DNA of 64,000 nucleotides from Micropterix aruncella (GCA_944548615.1 OX155972.1:1725625-1789624), one strand, 5' to 3'. Positions 38,724 through 50,568 are shown, counted from the stretch's first letter. Notes: generated by a model not told the origin, from the sequence alone. Numbers and translations: made by a program.

Positions 38724-39317
38724 TTAACCCATATATGCCCAGTGATTCGAAAACGAAACAAGAAGTAATACTTTTGTAAAAGCATCGGAAATCCTTTCTA
38801 AGTTCAGTAAAATCCAAAAAACTGCAATATATCGCAAGAGTATGGAACTATCCCCTATTAGCAACGCCGTTTTAGCAGAATTGGTACTTTTGATTGAAAT
38901 AGTAAACAGTGCAAGTTGTGTGTTCGCGTCGTGCAAAAATCATGTCTCCCAAAAAAAAGTAAGTAATTATAGTTGAGTAAAGCTTTGTACATGTATCATA
39001 GTTTTGTAACAAACTTTTGTAAATTATGGACCTACTCGAGTTTTTTAGAATTATTTAATAGTAACTTATAAATACCTATAATGTCTTTATAACTTCCGTG
39101 TTTCGAAAATGATACGTCAGGCAAATATACAGCGAATACTTGTACTAAATCTCATTTTTTGTGATTAAGGCGGATTAGGCACCTAATTAAAATACCTAGT
39201 TAACAAAAAAATATATACTAAAATAAGTCAATACTTAGAAACCTATCAACATAAATATAGTACCTGAAAATAACCAAAATCGAAATCCCAAAATAGTTCT
39301 GGGCATATATGGGTTAA
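38724..39317. mobile_element. TTAA-flanked MITE with perfect 19-bp ends
   Basis: TTAACCCATATATGCCCAG at 38724-38742 and its exact inverse at 39299-39317 bound a 594-bp AT-rich interior without ORF. This fits a piggyBac-type non-autonomous element. It seems young because the ends are perfect. Confidence 0.85.
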
Positions 39318-40080
39318 TAAAGGCGAGCTTTTTGCCACATGGAAATATCTTACAACTAACCTAATTACAGTGCAATGGTATATACGTAGCATTGTGGAAA
39401 TAAAGATTAAAAAACAAATAATAATAATAAAACGCTTTATTCTCAAGAAAAGGCGAGCTTATTGCCTGCAGGCAATATTTTAGAGCTAACCTATACTATT
39501 GTATGAACATTATTTGCGAGTAGACTACATAACTTAACCTACATATATAAAGAGTATGACAAATAAAATAAAAGAGGATATAAAGATTATACTTAACTCT
39601 TTGTGGGCACAGGATGTGCCACACCAAAATAATCTAATACCTATAAGGACGTTAAAGTTTAAAAAGGAGACGAATGGGAGGGGAAAGGGAATTTATCTGG
39701 ATGATTTCAAATGCTCTCTGAGTCTTGTTATGCTTGGCGCGGTTCTCTCATTTTTCGGCAAAGCATTCCAAATAAGTTTTGTCTGACAAATAAGTTTGTC
39801 AATAACAATAATCAAAGACAAATAAGTTTGTCTGCATAAAATACAAACTACTGCAGTGACTCATGATGATCAATCATGTAACATTTAAATCAACAAACAT
39901 TTCTAATTCCAAGAGGCAATTGATGTAATTTAACAGGCAAAACTGTCGAATTGCCTGATGACTTGTATTCAAAGAAAAAATAATTTCAGTTTTTTAACGA
40001 GTCTTTCATACGATGCAATATATCATTGTATAAGACGTCTTTCACAATCGCAGTATTAATTCACACGAAAATTACCCCAC
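39318..40080. other. unassigned, with a short direct repeat
   Basis: AAAGGCGAGCTT...TTGCC...AATATTTTA-like blocks occur at 39318-39375 and 39448-39500. They resemble a LINE 3' end repeated twice. The rest shows nothing. Confidence 0.35.
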
Positions 40081-40740
40081 CAAAAGCAATCTAACGATAT
40101 ACAGGCTGTCCCAACAAGAGCACCGGATTTAATTTTAAAGAAAAACAAATTTAATTTTGAATCAAGCAAACATTTTTATTTCAACATAAAGAAAAATAGT
40201 TCCGATTAACCGTGACATACAACATCAGGCAAATGGCCACCACGAAACCACTGGCTCAGGGTTATACTTTTGTTGAAATTATAACGTTTATCATATCATA
40301 TAACATAAATCGGCCCCGATTTCGCTACACACGATGCGACAACGCTCCCTAGATGATAATCGCCCCTAAATCGTAGGTTTGCGTGAACCGATTTCAGAGT
40401 TAGGGGAAATAATAATAATAATGCTTACGATTTGCCTACAAATGAGGCGATCAAGGAAGCGATCTAGGGCGCTCCCCACCACTCTCCCGATATCGCCACC
40501 AATTTTAGGGCCGTGTGTAGCCGCTTAAAGAAGGCAACTGTGGTATCAATACTACCGACACCATCTCCAATAATTCAGTACAACTAATGGCGTTTGCTGA
40601 TTATTACGGTGGTCATTAGTATTTATTTACAAAATTGACCAAAAAGTTGCTGTTGGGTTTAAGTTAAATAATATAGAGAGCGGACTGTAAGGAAGGATGG
40701 TTATTTTAAATAATTATAATCATCATTGTGGAGAGAAGGA
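40081..40740. other. unassigned; possible remnants of DNA transposons
   Basis: ACAGGCTGTCCCAACAAGAG near 40100 resembles mariner-like terminal sequence, and GGCCCCGATTTCGCTACACACG near 40313 has a weak inverse near 40508. Neither can be completed into an element. Confidence 0.3.
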
Positions 40741-41400
40741 ATCAAAGTTTACGCACCTTTCTATTTTTCGCGCGATTCTTTGCTGTTCATATTGATAGTG
40801 GTCCTAGATTGGACATTACAGGTTTGATAAACCCGAATCTGAGTCCTCACGAAATGAACTAGTTGTGAAAATGTAGGTATTTCTACATCACGAACCTGCG
40901 ATTCAAAACCTTTGATTGTATCTGTATCAAGTTTTTTCAACGTTATATGTAGCAACAAATAATCGGCTAAATCGTCCAATTTTAAATTCTTCAGTGCACC
41001 AACAGCGGTGCTAACCCTATCCATAAAAGACTGAAAATTATTTTGTGACGCTCCTCCATTTAATTTAAAGTTCAAAATTTGCTCTACGTGAGCCGAGGCC
41101 AAAAGACGTTTGTCTTCGTACCTATCAATTAAAGTTTTTAATATTAAAGAGTAATTATGACCATCTGGAGTGATACCTGAAATCACGTTTAAAGCTCCTT
41201 GCGATAATTTACTCATAAGATAATACACTCTCTCGTCATCTGTAAGCGACGTGTTATCGTGAATTAGAGATTTAAAGTTGGCATAAAACATCGGCCAAAT
41301 CTTTACGTCCCCGTTGAAAGACATAATTTCCAAAGGTGGAAGTCTTGGCTTTGTCGCCTCACGACAAGTCTCAGTGTCCCTAAAGGACGTCGATATTTTT
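40741..41400 (-). pseudogene. BEL/Pao gag fragment (DUF1759-like)
   Basis: The minus-strand frame from about 41400 to a stop near 40761 reads PPLEIMSFNGDVKIWPMFYA, NTSLTDDERVYYLMSKLSQG and LKTLIDRYEDKRLLASAHVE. This is the conserved start of BEL/Pao Gag (F-x-G-x-x-x-x-W-x-x-F, D-x-E-x-x-x-L-x-x-x-L, Y). It ends soon after the region, far short of protease and RT. The open frame extends upstream of Met 41333 (SVKQKISTSFRDTETCREAT). Confidence 0.82.
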
Positions 41401-42000
41401 TGCTTAACAGACAGACGGTCGACAGGCGACCTAACAGCAGACAGTTGCAGATCAGTTTCTTACGCGTGAAGGCTGGTTTCAGACCGGTTAATTGCCATCT
41501 ACAGGTTGCGCTTCGTGGCAAAATCCTAGTTGCCAAATCGAAGTACCTACTGCTTTGAGCAATCTAATACGTTACATAATTAATGACAATAGTAAAAAAG
41601 TAAATCACTGGAAGTCCTGTACTACCATTACCACAGCATGAAACCTACCAGACTGGCGAAAACAAAAGAAGAACATCAAGAAATAAAAACGCTTTACTAA
41701 TAGTTTTCTTTATTTTATTGCATAATACACATTAAATCGATTATTATTAATTTCATTAAAAAATAAACAGGAAAAATAAATGATTTCTAAATTCTTCCGG
41801 ATATCTCTGACAAAAATATCAATTTCATACGTTTTAAAATATTTTTTGTTTTAATTTATGAAACTTCAACAATTTCTAATACTGCAGAAAACATTTTATA
41901 AATATATTTCGTTTAACCGCTAATATAAAAATAAATCGTTGATTCGAAATCAATGGAATGATTATTAAATATAAATAATAAAAATGGGTATGTTGTTATG
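41401..42000. other. leader between BEL gag and PBS-like site; otherwise unassigned
   Basis: AT-rich DNA; no gene. If the site at 42006-42023 is the primer-binding site, this would be the element's 5' leader. Confidence 0.35.
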
Positions 42001-42085
42001 AGACACGGCCCACGTTGGGCGCCAATATATTTTCTCACTGGGACGCAAGTTGAATTGGCGTCCAACGTGGGGCCGTACAATGGGT
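42001..42085 (-). promoter_or_regulatory. possible retroelement primer-binding site within an inverted repeat
   Basis: On the minus strand TTGGCGCCCAACGTGGGCCG has the TGGCGCCCAACG form seen at primer-binding sites of insect LTR elements, and it lies upstream of the BEL gag remnant. It is the right half of a near-perfect inverted repeat (CGGCCCACGTTGGGCGCCAA and, in reverse, TTGGCGTCCAACGTGGGGCC) with a 27-base spacer. Confidence 0.45.
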
Positions 42086-43240
42086 AAATTTACTACAAAA
42101 AAATATTAAAATTACATTCTAAAATAGTAGAGTATGTTTTAACGTTATTATCTTTTAATAAATATAGAGGTTAAATGATTGAGGCACAGAGCTTGAGGAA
42201 AAGTCGAGTTTTCATGCTAAAACTTAAGCTATTTTAAAAAACGACAACATTTTTTTTAACAGTAGAAAATTCTAAGTATCACCGTTTGTTTAATAATGGA
42301 AAGACCGGTACAATTTTTAACAGTAAATTTGGCACAAGATGGAATAGTCACGCGCATTATAGTATCAAAGTATCTATGAAAATGTAACATCCAATTAACA
42401 CTCAATGTAAGTATATAATATTCTTATAATTTAACAACAAACATTTTATTATTTATAATATATAATTAATATTATAATCGCTATTGTAAATTACAAGTTA
42501 AGTAACGATTCGACGGCGGGTCGGTCCCGGTGAGGAAGTTAAAGACCGACGCGCGCAACGTCTTTTTTAATAGAAAAAGATAAGGAATTGGAAGATCTCT
42601 ATTTTTGTAATGTGAGAGTAGAAATGTTATTTTTTTCTCTAATCTAATATATCTTTTTATTGTCTTCGAGTTAGACTTTAAAATGTTTAAAAAGTTAAAA
42701 CGCTCTTTTGTGTGTGCCTAAGTAAAATATAGTAAGTATCCTGTTTGTTGTTTTTTTTAAGATTTCCCCGAAATCGCGCACGCTGTTATTACAGTATTTT
42801 TCAGCGTGGGCGCTTTCGGCATTTGCTAAAATTACGTAAGTAGTTTTTCTTTGAAATATATAATATTATTACAATAAATAGAGACTAAGTACTACACATA
42901 CCTCAGAACTTGCTCCATAACAATGCTTAATGCAAATATTTAAGTTTTCACTATATATAGTGATAGAATAATTCTATACAAGATTGATTCACGGCGAGAT
43001 TACATATATAGACTCTGGAAGAGATTTGAGGTTGTGGATTTCTTGTATTAACCGCTTGAATGCCAATACCACCGATAGGTGGTTTTTCTGATGTGATAAT
43101 TCGCAGGCGGCCGATCTCTTTATTTAGCAGTTATGCAGTTATATGCGCTAAAAGTTGCTTTCATGCATTGGCTCATGGGTAGAAACTCAATTCTATGTGT
43201 CGACAACAAACTGCTCATCTAGAACTCTGTACTTAAGTTT
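42086..43240. other. unassigned AT-rich stretch
   Basis: It could include the LTR of the BEL remnant, but I cannot define ends. A GC-richer patch (CGACGGCGGGTCGGTCCCGG) lies near 42510. Confidence 0.3.
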
Positions 43241-43560
43241 ATATGGTTGTACGGCATTCTGTGGGGTATAGCAAGCAAAAGTAACATACTCTCCACAGCG
43301 CTTGCAGAATAGTATCCTCCAGGATATTGCAAATGTACCGTGGTTTCCAAGAAATGACGAAACTCATGACTATCTGAAAGTCCCCAACATTGCCGCAGAA
43401 ATTGAGCGATACAAAATCAAACATGTTGAACGATTGGCATCCCATCTAAATCCCCTCGTAGCTGAGCTGCTCAATGTGGTTTACAGATTAAAGAGAAACC
43501 AAGTTCTATATAAAGGAGAATCGAGGCATTGGCCTCTTCTCTTAAACGTTACAAAACATC
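43241..43560 (+). pseudogene. Jockey-type LINE C-terminal fragment
   Basis: The plus-strand frame reads QNSILQDIANVPWFPRNDET, then IERYKIKHVERLASHLNPLV and LKR. The pattern 'l..i..aPW...N...h.dL...i..ei......h..RL..H.N.L' is the Jockey C-terminus. Confidence 0.75.
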
Positions 43561-44034
43561 CTTCAACAAATTCGATTATGGTCAGACGACTGATTTCAAA
43601 TCTACATGAAAAAAAAAGTCTCTTTCATTGAATAAGCCACCATTATATATTAGTATGCGTGCAATAACACGCCCTGCTATCAAATATGCCATCGTGAGTT
43701 TCATTCCCATGACTGGCCTTCTAATGGTTAAAGTGTTATATCTGAAAGAGTGCCAGGCATTGATGGAAAGGACCGACAGCTAATTGTCAATATAAGACGA
43801 ATGTCAAAGTGGACAACGCTACTGTCATAACAAAAATGGCGCATCTGATATATAGCCATATTATATAAAAAAATCTTTAAGTTGTGATAACTGTGTATGA
43901 TTGCTACATTGACATTTTAAAACAACATATTTTACTTTAGGTGAAGTATTGTGACTGCATTTTTTTTGCTGAAAGGAAAAAAAATATTTAATTTGAGCAC
44001 TCCCTTAGATGATTAAGACTATTTCCAGATGAAA
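43561..44034. other. no recognisable feature
   Basis: AT-rich DNA, nothing identified. ATAAGCCACC(A/G)TTATATATTAGTATGC near 43632 recurs near 50849. Confidence 0.4.
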
Positions 44035-44634
44035 ATGTGTCCGTGCGTATTTCTCCATGATAGCGCCCAAACGCTTAATCTGACAGCTGAAATTTAGCAT
44101 GCAAGCATCATTTGGTCATGGCAAGAGTTGAATAGGCTGTGGTTGAGATCGGTCCACCAAAATGCGCATTAGTCATATTTCAATTCCAAAATATTGGACT
44201 TATAGACTTGAAATATGGCACAAAGATGCCTTGTTGGGCCAAAACCATAAAGAATTTTCGCCAGTCAGTATATTTGCGTAAACGATTGAAATAAATGTGT
44301 TTAATGTATCGCATTCTCACTATCCGCGCTCGTCGCCAACTATCCTTTCAATCAGGTCAACCTCCTTGCCAAAGGGATATCTTGATCAAAATCCTTCCGT
44401 AAGTCCTTGGCTACTTGCCGGAAGAGTTTTGTGGTGCCACAACCAATTTTTTTTGTAAAGCTACGAGGAAGGAGCATTGAAAGGTCATGGCCACAAAATT
44501 CCCATTTTTTCTCACAGGCAACGTTGCTATATTATTATGTCTAAATTCACATGTTAGCATACCAAGTGTTACCATCTGCTGTCAATGTTTTCTTTTATTA
44601 GACTTTTCATCGTACATATCAGTGATTTTGCAAA
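44035..44634 (+). repeat. composite repeat: LINE-like 3' tail plus unknown block (copy 1)
   Basis: The segment matches 63930-63040 read on the minus strand. It consists of an RTE-like tail (44035-44290), a block with GGTCAACCTCCTTGCC and CTTGCCGGAAGAGTTTTG, then GGCCACAAAATTCCCATTTT. It leads straight into the mariner N-terminus. Confidence 0.6.
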
Positions 44635-44780
44635 ATGGACAAAATTGATCAAAGAGCAGTCATTAAGTGCCTTTGCAAAAATCGGTAAACGCCAAAGCAG
44701 ATCCATAGTGATATGTAAGTCGTTAGAAAGATTGTGGTCCATCGTATACGACTGTCAAAATAGTGGGTAGCTCAATTTAA
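44635..44780 (+). pseudogene. mariner transposase N-terminal fragment
   Basis: It reads MDKIDQRAVIKCLCKN, then TPKQIHSDM after a stop, and ends near WVAQFK. This is the first HTH of a mariner lineage different from the 22262-23328 copy. The same start appears at 63040-62890 (minus). Confidence 0.75.
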
Positions 44781-45954
44781 ATTAATACTTCAAAGCCCAC
44801 AACACAACACTTGCTGATTATCCGAAATTAAGACGGAAACGTACTGCGATTCGCAGAATAATGAGTCTGTCTACGAGCGCTATTGTCCTTAGGGTGATGA
44901 ATCAACTTCTCATAGTGCAGTTCTATTATTGTCTATCGTCCATCGCCAGGTGGCCGGCCCGGCCCACTTGTCACTGTTCGTTTTGATTATCCCATTTTCA
45001 ACATACAGTAATTAATTGAAAGACTTTTTTCGAAAAATTCCAATTATCCCAATTATTGATTATCCGAATGGGGTCGGTTTCCACTTGATTCGGTTAATTG
45101 GAGTTCTACTGTATTGTAATAAAATATAGTTTTAAAAATACCCCCTTTTTCTTTAGTATATTTCTGGAAATAACGCTCATACAAAAATATTTCAAATACA
45201 GGAAAAAACACCTTTTTTGTTGATTTCACGTAAATATTTGGTAAATAAAATTTGGCAAAAATATCAGTTGTGCCCTGTTTATTATGAGGGTATATTTTTG
45301 GATAAGGGTGTATTTTTCTCTCCTTCCTTTCAACATCTACCCCATCTATCCACGAGTTGACGACATATAAATATCATCAACTATACATAAATCTAACATT
45401 CTACAGAGTCGATATATCTAAAAACGGCGCAGACGAAATAAAATATTAGAACAGTATAAAAATAGTTATTTTTTAAAAAATATTAAGTTACAGTCGAGGG
45501 AAAAATATCGATTTTCATTTGAGATCACGGCGAAAAATGCAAAGAGTCTTAATAATTATCACAGGGTATAAGTCTAGATAGATAGATAGAACATGTGAAG
45601 ATGCTTGGTGAGCGAAACGAAACGAAACCAAACGAAATGAAAGAGAAAGCGATACATAAATGCAATGTTACTTTTCTAATAAGTCAAAATACTGAGTTTT
45701 AGTAGGTTTCGCTATACTTTCTCAGCGTGGAAATATCAAGAGTTGAGCATACATCAACTATTCATAGCCAGAACCGTTGCACGTATTCGGTCTAGTGATC
45801 CGCGGCAAGAATACACAGTCCAAGAGTAACTTACAGATTATCGCAGTATATTGCAACATTTAAATAATTGGATTATTAGAGCCCTGTCCACCATAGAACG
45901 GGTTAGTCCCAGTTGGGTGACAGAATCGAATAAGCATGAGGTTAAGCTTTTACC
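44781..45954. other. unassigned AT-rich stretch
   Basis: Simple (TAGA)n is present near 45580. No gene or clear repeat is seen. Confidence 0.35.
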
Positions 45955-46320
45955 ATTCGGTTCCTGTTATTTTTGTAAGCAAAATATTTTGGTAAATCAA
46001 GCTAGTCACCAAATATCATAAAAAAAATATTATTTACAAGATAAAATTTTCAAATCTTGAAAATCATCACCATATACTTGAACAGAAAATCTCATTTTGC
46101 CTTTGTCTATGATATGATGCATGGACAAATAAATAAATAAAAATACTGGAAAATGTGTCCAAGATCAAAGTTTTGGTAAATCGAGCTAATATTACCAAAT
46201 ACCATAAAAACTCATATTCTTTACAAGATAAAATGCTCAATTCCTGAAAAACATTTCCATATATTTGAACAGAAAATCTCATTTTGTCTTTGTCTATGAT
46301 ATGATGCATGGACTTGGATT
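45955..46320 (+). repeat. direct duplication, about 200-bp period
   Basis: Shared blocks TTTGGTAAATC(A/G)AGCTA, TTTACAAGATAAAAT and GAACAGAAAATCTCATTTTG, then CTATGATATGATGCATGGAC, occur at 45988-46125 and 46170-46312. Weaker relatives are at 32230, 50650 and 50960. Confidence 0.7.
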
Positions 46321-47112
46321 GTTGTTGATGCTGCGTTCATAAATTAGACATATAAGATTCCGATGGCAAAAGAGGAATACTCAGAAGGGAAATCGTTAAT
46401 TTGATAAATTTTCATTTATTTAAATTACTTGGTCAACCCATTATTTTACGACAATGGTCCGTACTTAGTAATTTTCCTTTAACAATTATTATTATTTTTT
46501 TTTCTAAATAAAACTTTTTCTACTATGATACTGAGATAATATCATGGTTGAAGGTTTTAGTGTCATTCAATGAAAAACAAATTAAGCGGAAACCTCAGCT
46601 CCAGTGTCTTTAGGTAATGAAATCCTCAAAGCAGTTGAGGAATATGAAATACCAAGGTGTATAACATATGTGTTATACCTGTAATGCCATAAACCGGTCA
46701 GCGTTGGAGGTTCTGTACCCCACTAAGTATTAGAAAAACTCGTAAAATTCAACTCTTGATATTTCAACAGCTGCAGTGCACGGTCCGATCCTATTGGTAC
46801 GAGCAGGACAACAAAATATCTCTCTCAATTTCTCTTTTAACACTCTTCGTTAATAAATAGTAGCAGTCGTTTTTAAGTTACTCTGAATACCTTTCCAAAT
46901 GATTGCACTCTGCTTTCCCTTAAACTTAAGTGAGACTTAAGCGCGGAAAAATGTTAATTAAACTCTGGAGTCGAAGTGTATACTCCAAAGCGCTCAGCGT
47001 CGATTCAAGAATGACTTCTTGAATTTTCTGAAACATAAAAAATATATTTTATATATTTTATATATTATATATACGAGTTATAAATATATTTTATATATTA
47101 AATATACGAGTT
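46321..47112. other. unassigned AT-rich stretch
   Basis: ATATATTTTATATATTA and ATATACGAGTTA are repeated at 47040-47115. No gene is seen. Confidence 0.4.
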
Positions 47113-47645
47113 AATTCTTCATTTGCCCAAAGACAATTCAACTATATAGCACCTAAAATATTCAACCGCCTTGATGACAAAATAAAGGAAATAGAAAATA
47201 CCATTTTATTCAAAAAAAATATTAAAAAATGGCTTAACGACATCGTTCAAGGACAGAGAAAGAACTGCTGCAAGTCATATCTTAAAAAAAATATATATAT
47301 TTCTGCATAACTTTACTATTATACTATATAAAATGTACTATATTGTAATATAATGCAAAAGAATAATACTATAATATATTTAGATCGTTATATTTATATA
47401 TTTGTGTATGTATGTATATGTATGTGTGTATGTGTATATGTATCTATATGAGTACCTACGTCAGTTAGGCTTCTCCACCTAAGTCAGAAAGTAAGTCGTA
47501 TGCCCAGATACAGGCTATATTTGGCCTAGTTGGGTATACGCTGAGCATGGTCATGTGAATGTGGGCCGTTGTTTCTTCGCACCATTACTTGTTATGACCA
47601 TTTTTATGCGTTTTATAATTATGTTTGATACAAATAAATAAATAA
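47113..47645 (+). pseudogene. LINE C-terminal tail and 3' UTR
   Basis: The frame SSFAQRQFNYIAPKIFNRLD, then FKKNIKKWLND, is the end of a Jockey/L2-like RT. The 3' UTR runs to an (AAAT)n tail at 47630-47645. Confidence 0.6.
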
Positions 47646-48164
47646 ATTTTTGTTACAGCACTACTAAAGCGATGTTTATTTTTCTTCCATCTGTATATAG
47701 TTTTGGTTATATAAGGTTAGACAAAATATTTCAAAGGAAGTGGAGATACATTGTGGAGTCAGACGGATTGCATTATTTTATTCTTATTTTATTTATTGTA
47801 GATATAGTAGTAGTAGTAATGGTAGTAGAAGTAGTAGTAAAAGGAGCGAGGGGTTTGTCACGAGCCCTTTTGTAACTGTAGATACAATAAATAAAATAGG
47901 ATTATATTAATAAAACAGACGAGGGTATATAATATATTATATGGGATATAATAAAATGATAGTAATAAAATTATATAATATAAATATCATTTATATGGGA
48001 TATAGATGATACAATATTATTATATGAGATGGAAATCTAGATATTTACTTTTACAAACACTTGAATCCTTCAAAATGTGGGTTTATCGGAGGATACAACG
48101 TATGGGCTGGGTTGACAGAGTCATGATTGAAGATGGCTGAGAAAATATTGAGTAAATAAAATAC
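47646..48164. other. no recognisable feature
   Basis: A (TAG)n-like tract near 47800-47840 and AT-rich sequence; nothing else seen. Confidence 0.4.
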
Positions 48165-48690
48165 AAACAGAGCTGCTATGGAATTTACCGACCGGAGTTG
48201 GGCCCATAATAATGTTATTAATCCCTCAAATGTGAGGCGTCCAATAATGGATGCCTTGGCAAAATGTATACAAAATGTATATAAATTTATATAAATGTAA
48301 ATATAAATGTAAATATAAATGTAAATGTGCGCCGCTTTATAGTAATCCGCTCTATAGTAATGCTATAGCTCTATAGTAAACCCCGCTCTATGTAAATGTA
48401 AATGTAAATGTAAATATAAATTTATATACATTTTGCCGTAGGCAAACCCGAGCTAATCGCCAGTCATTTGTGGGGTTAATACACTTCTAGGGGGTGAGTG
48501 GGGGACTTCTAGGGGGTGAGAGGGGGAAATTCAGGACTATCGGCTGTATGTGGTAGGTTTAGGACAGCTGTCTTACCACATGTGAGCGTACCCATTACCA
48601 CCAATTCACTTCCCTTTCAAAGCTATAGAATTTTAGAAGCCGAAATTGCAGTTTTAGATATTTTCTAGGAAGAAATTGTTTATTTTTCTT
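48165..48690 (-). pseudogene. RLE LINE 3' copy K, interrupted by a MITE
   Basis: On the minus strand it reads from the last codons (near FLE.LSK) through the 3' UTR to TTTGTATTTTATTTACTC. A TTAA-flanked insert splits it at 48218-48479. A 21-bp part (ACTTCTAGGGGGTGAGNGGG) is duplicated next to the insert. Confidence 0.78.
48218..48479. mobile_element. TTAA-flanked MITE in copy K
   Basis: It starts TTAATCCCTCAAATGTGAGG and ends CATTTGTGGGGTTAA. The interior is dominated by ATGTAAAT tracts arranged as inverted arms (AAATTTATAT...ATATAAATTT) around a GC-richer centre. Confidence 0.65.
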
Positions 48691-48734
48691 ATTTCTTATT
48701 TCTTTCTTCTTGAAGGTTAACAAAAAAGCTTAGT

Positions 48735-48999
48735 CTCTCCAGCAGATCTTGGTCTCTCCAGGAAAATAATCAATTCCTTCCTAGAAAAAATATCTAAAAC
48801 TTCTCAAATTCGATGGCTTCGAAGGGGGAGTGAAAGGGTGGTATGTGAACGCTCACATGTGGCATGACAGCTGTCCTAAACCTAACACAGCCGGCCATTA
48901 GTCCGGAGTCCACCGCTCACCCCCCAGAGGTATAATAATAGTATTATGATGGGCCTGACTTCTGTCGGTGAATTCCATGGCAGCTGCGTTTGTATTTTA
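48735..48999 (+). pseudogene. RLE LINE 3' copy L
   Basis: It reads from GLSRKIINS-like codons (duplicated CTCTCCAG) to the 3' end TGCGTTTGTATTTTATTT. It is head-to-head with copy K, only about 45 bp apart. Confidence 0.8.
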
Positions 49000-49179
49000 T
49001 TTATTCAAAAAAGCCGGAAGAGGTCGTCGACGATGAAGATCATCTTGGCTCCGTAATCTATGGGAATAGCTCCAGAAATCTACCACATTCTTGTTTCGAG
49101 TGGCGGCCAATAAAATTGCAATAGCCGATACGATTGATAGTGGACGCTGCACTAGAAGAACTTGTTATGAAAAAGAACA
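49000..49179. other. no recognisable feature
   Basis: Short spacer between LINE fragments. Confidence 0.4.
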
Positions 49180-49443
49180 CGAAGGGACACGAAAATGTGC
49201 AGGTGCTGCCAAGGAGCAGAGGAAACTCCCCTGCACCTCATGTGCGAGTGTGGCCCGCTGATGCGTAAAAGATACAACCACTTGGGTGGTCCTTACGTCC
49301 AACCTGAGGAGGTAAAACAATCTGGCGCCAAAAGCCTGTTGAAGTTCTTAAATGACACGAGGCTTCGAGCAGTTATAGTAGGTGGCGAACACAATAGATC
49401 AGCAATAGTCGCAGTGTTACAAGGCTCATATAGACCTGTTTAA
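49180..49443 (+). pseudogene. R1/I-like LINE zinc-knuckle end, copy 2
   Basis: CRCCQGAEETPLHLMCEC and EEVKQSGAKSLLKFLNDTRL match the element at 2-391 (about 90 percent). The first knuckle residue after Cys is changed. Confidence 0.8.
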
Positions 49444-49462
49444 ATTTTTTTATTATTTCTTG

Positions 49463-49552
49463 AGTGGGGCTTTTTTAAGGTCTTTATGAGCCTTGTAACG
49501 CTGCGACCGTTGCTGATCTATTGTGTTCGCCGCCTACTATAGTTCTCTCTAT
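49463..49552 (-). mobile_element. R1/I-like LINE 3' UTR fragment
   Basis: This is the reverse complement of the 3' end at 400-480, head-to-head with the copy just to its left. Confidence 0.7.
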
Positions 49553-49856
49553 TTCACCTCTAAATCTCTATTTCACCTCTTTAAAGATCTTGGCCTTTCC
49601 AGAAAAATAATCAACTCTTTCTTAGAAAAAATATCTAAAACTGCGATTTGCGCATCTCAAATTCTATGGCTTCGAAGGGGGAGTGAATGGGTGGTAAGGT
49701 GAACGCTCACATGTGGCAAGACAGGTGTCCTAAACCTACCACAGCCGGTTCGTAAGTCCGGAATTCACTGCTCACCCCCCAGAAGTGTAAAAAAATAGTA
49801 TTATGATGGGCCCGACTCCGGTCGGTGATTTTCATGGCAGCTCCATTTGTATTTAT
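49547..49856 (+). pseudogene. RLE LINE 3' copy M
   Basis: It starts at codons for SLFHLFKDLGLSRKIINS, keeps the last codons and the complete 3' UTR (to CCATTTGTATTTATT), and is nearly identical to copy E. It joins directly to the R1-like fragment. Confidence 0.82.
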
Positions 49857-49862
49857 TATTTA

Positions 49863-50140
49863 CAAATTCAACGTCAAAACAAATTTTCCAAGTCACAGCA
49901 AAAAACTCAATAACCGTGCAAAATTTAAATCTAACCCTCTTAAGAACGTTCTGCAAAATAAGAGTGATAGATATGTGGAATAAACTACCATTTCAAGTGA
50001 TTAGTGCAAGCTGTCAATCAATTTAAAATCAGACTCGATTTGTACCTAAAAACTTGTTAATATTGTTTATGTCTAGCATCACAAGGCCTGCTCTGGATGT
50101 ATACGCAAAGCTGCCTGTCCAGAATTTTATTACAAATAAT
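49863..50140 (+). pseudogene. CR1-like LINE C-terminal tail
   Basis: KFNVKTNFPSHSKKLNNRAK, then SDRYVE and a stop, and RKAACPE-like 3' end followed by AATAATAA. It continues the protein and 3' end seen at 60031-60764. Confidence 0.6.
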
Positions 50141-50417
50141 AATAACATACTTCCACTTGTCTCATGCATTCGCCTTGACGGTGTCCCCTACTGGCTGTCA
50201 GAAGAAGATGACCTCTTCGTCTGCATTGTCCGCCTGCGTTCTTCCCATATGCTGTGAAGCCTGCGCACTCTGATGATACGAACTCTCCGGGCTGCGCACT
50301 TTGAACTTGTCCGGCAGCTTCGGATATGTGTTAGTCCTGGATCAAAAACATGTATTTTAAAAAAATCTGTGCAAAATATTATTCTTTATCTATGATGTTA
50401 CAGATTTATCGTCGGTA
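50141..50417. other. no recognisable feature
   Basis: Nothing identified. Confidence 0.35.
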
Positions 50418-50568
50418 TAATAAATAGGATAAAACGAATTTACCACGTGAATTTCGTAGCATACGACGTTTCGGCCGCCGTTGTCCATGTCCGTTGATTT
50501 ATCCTAATTATAAGTTTATAAGTGCTACAAACTTCATGCAGTAAATTCGTTTTATCCTATTTATAATA
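50418..50568. mobile_element. short MITE with about 24-bp inverted ends
   Basis: AAATAGGATAAAACGAATTTAC near 50422 and GTAAATTCGTTTTATCCTATTT near 50541 are inverse. The interior has GACGTTTCGGCCGCCGTTGT. A related half-copy is at 54640-54718. Confidence 0.65.
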
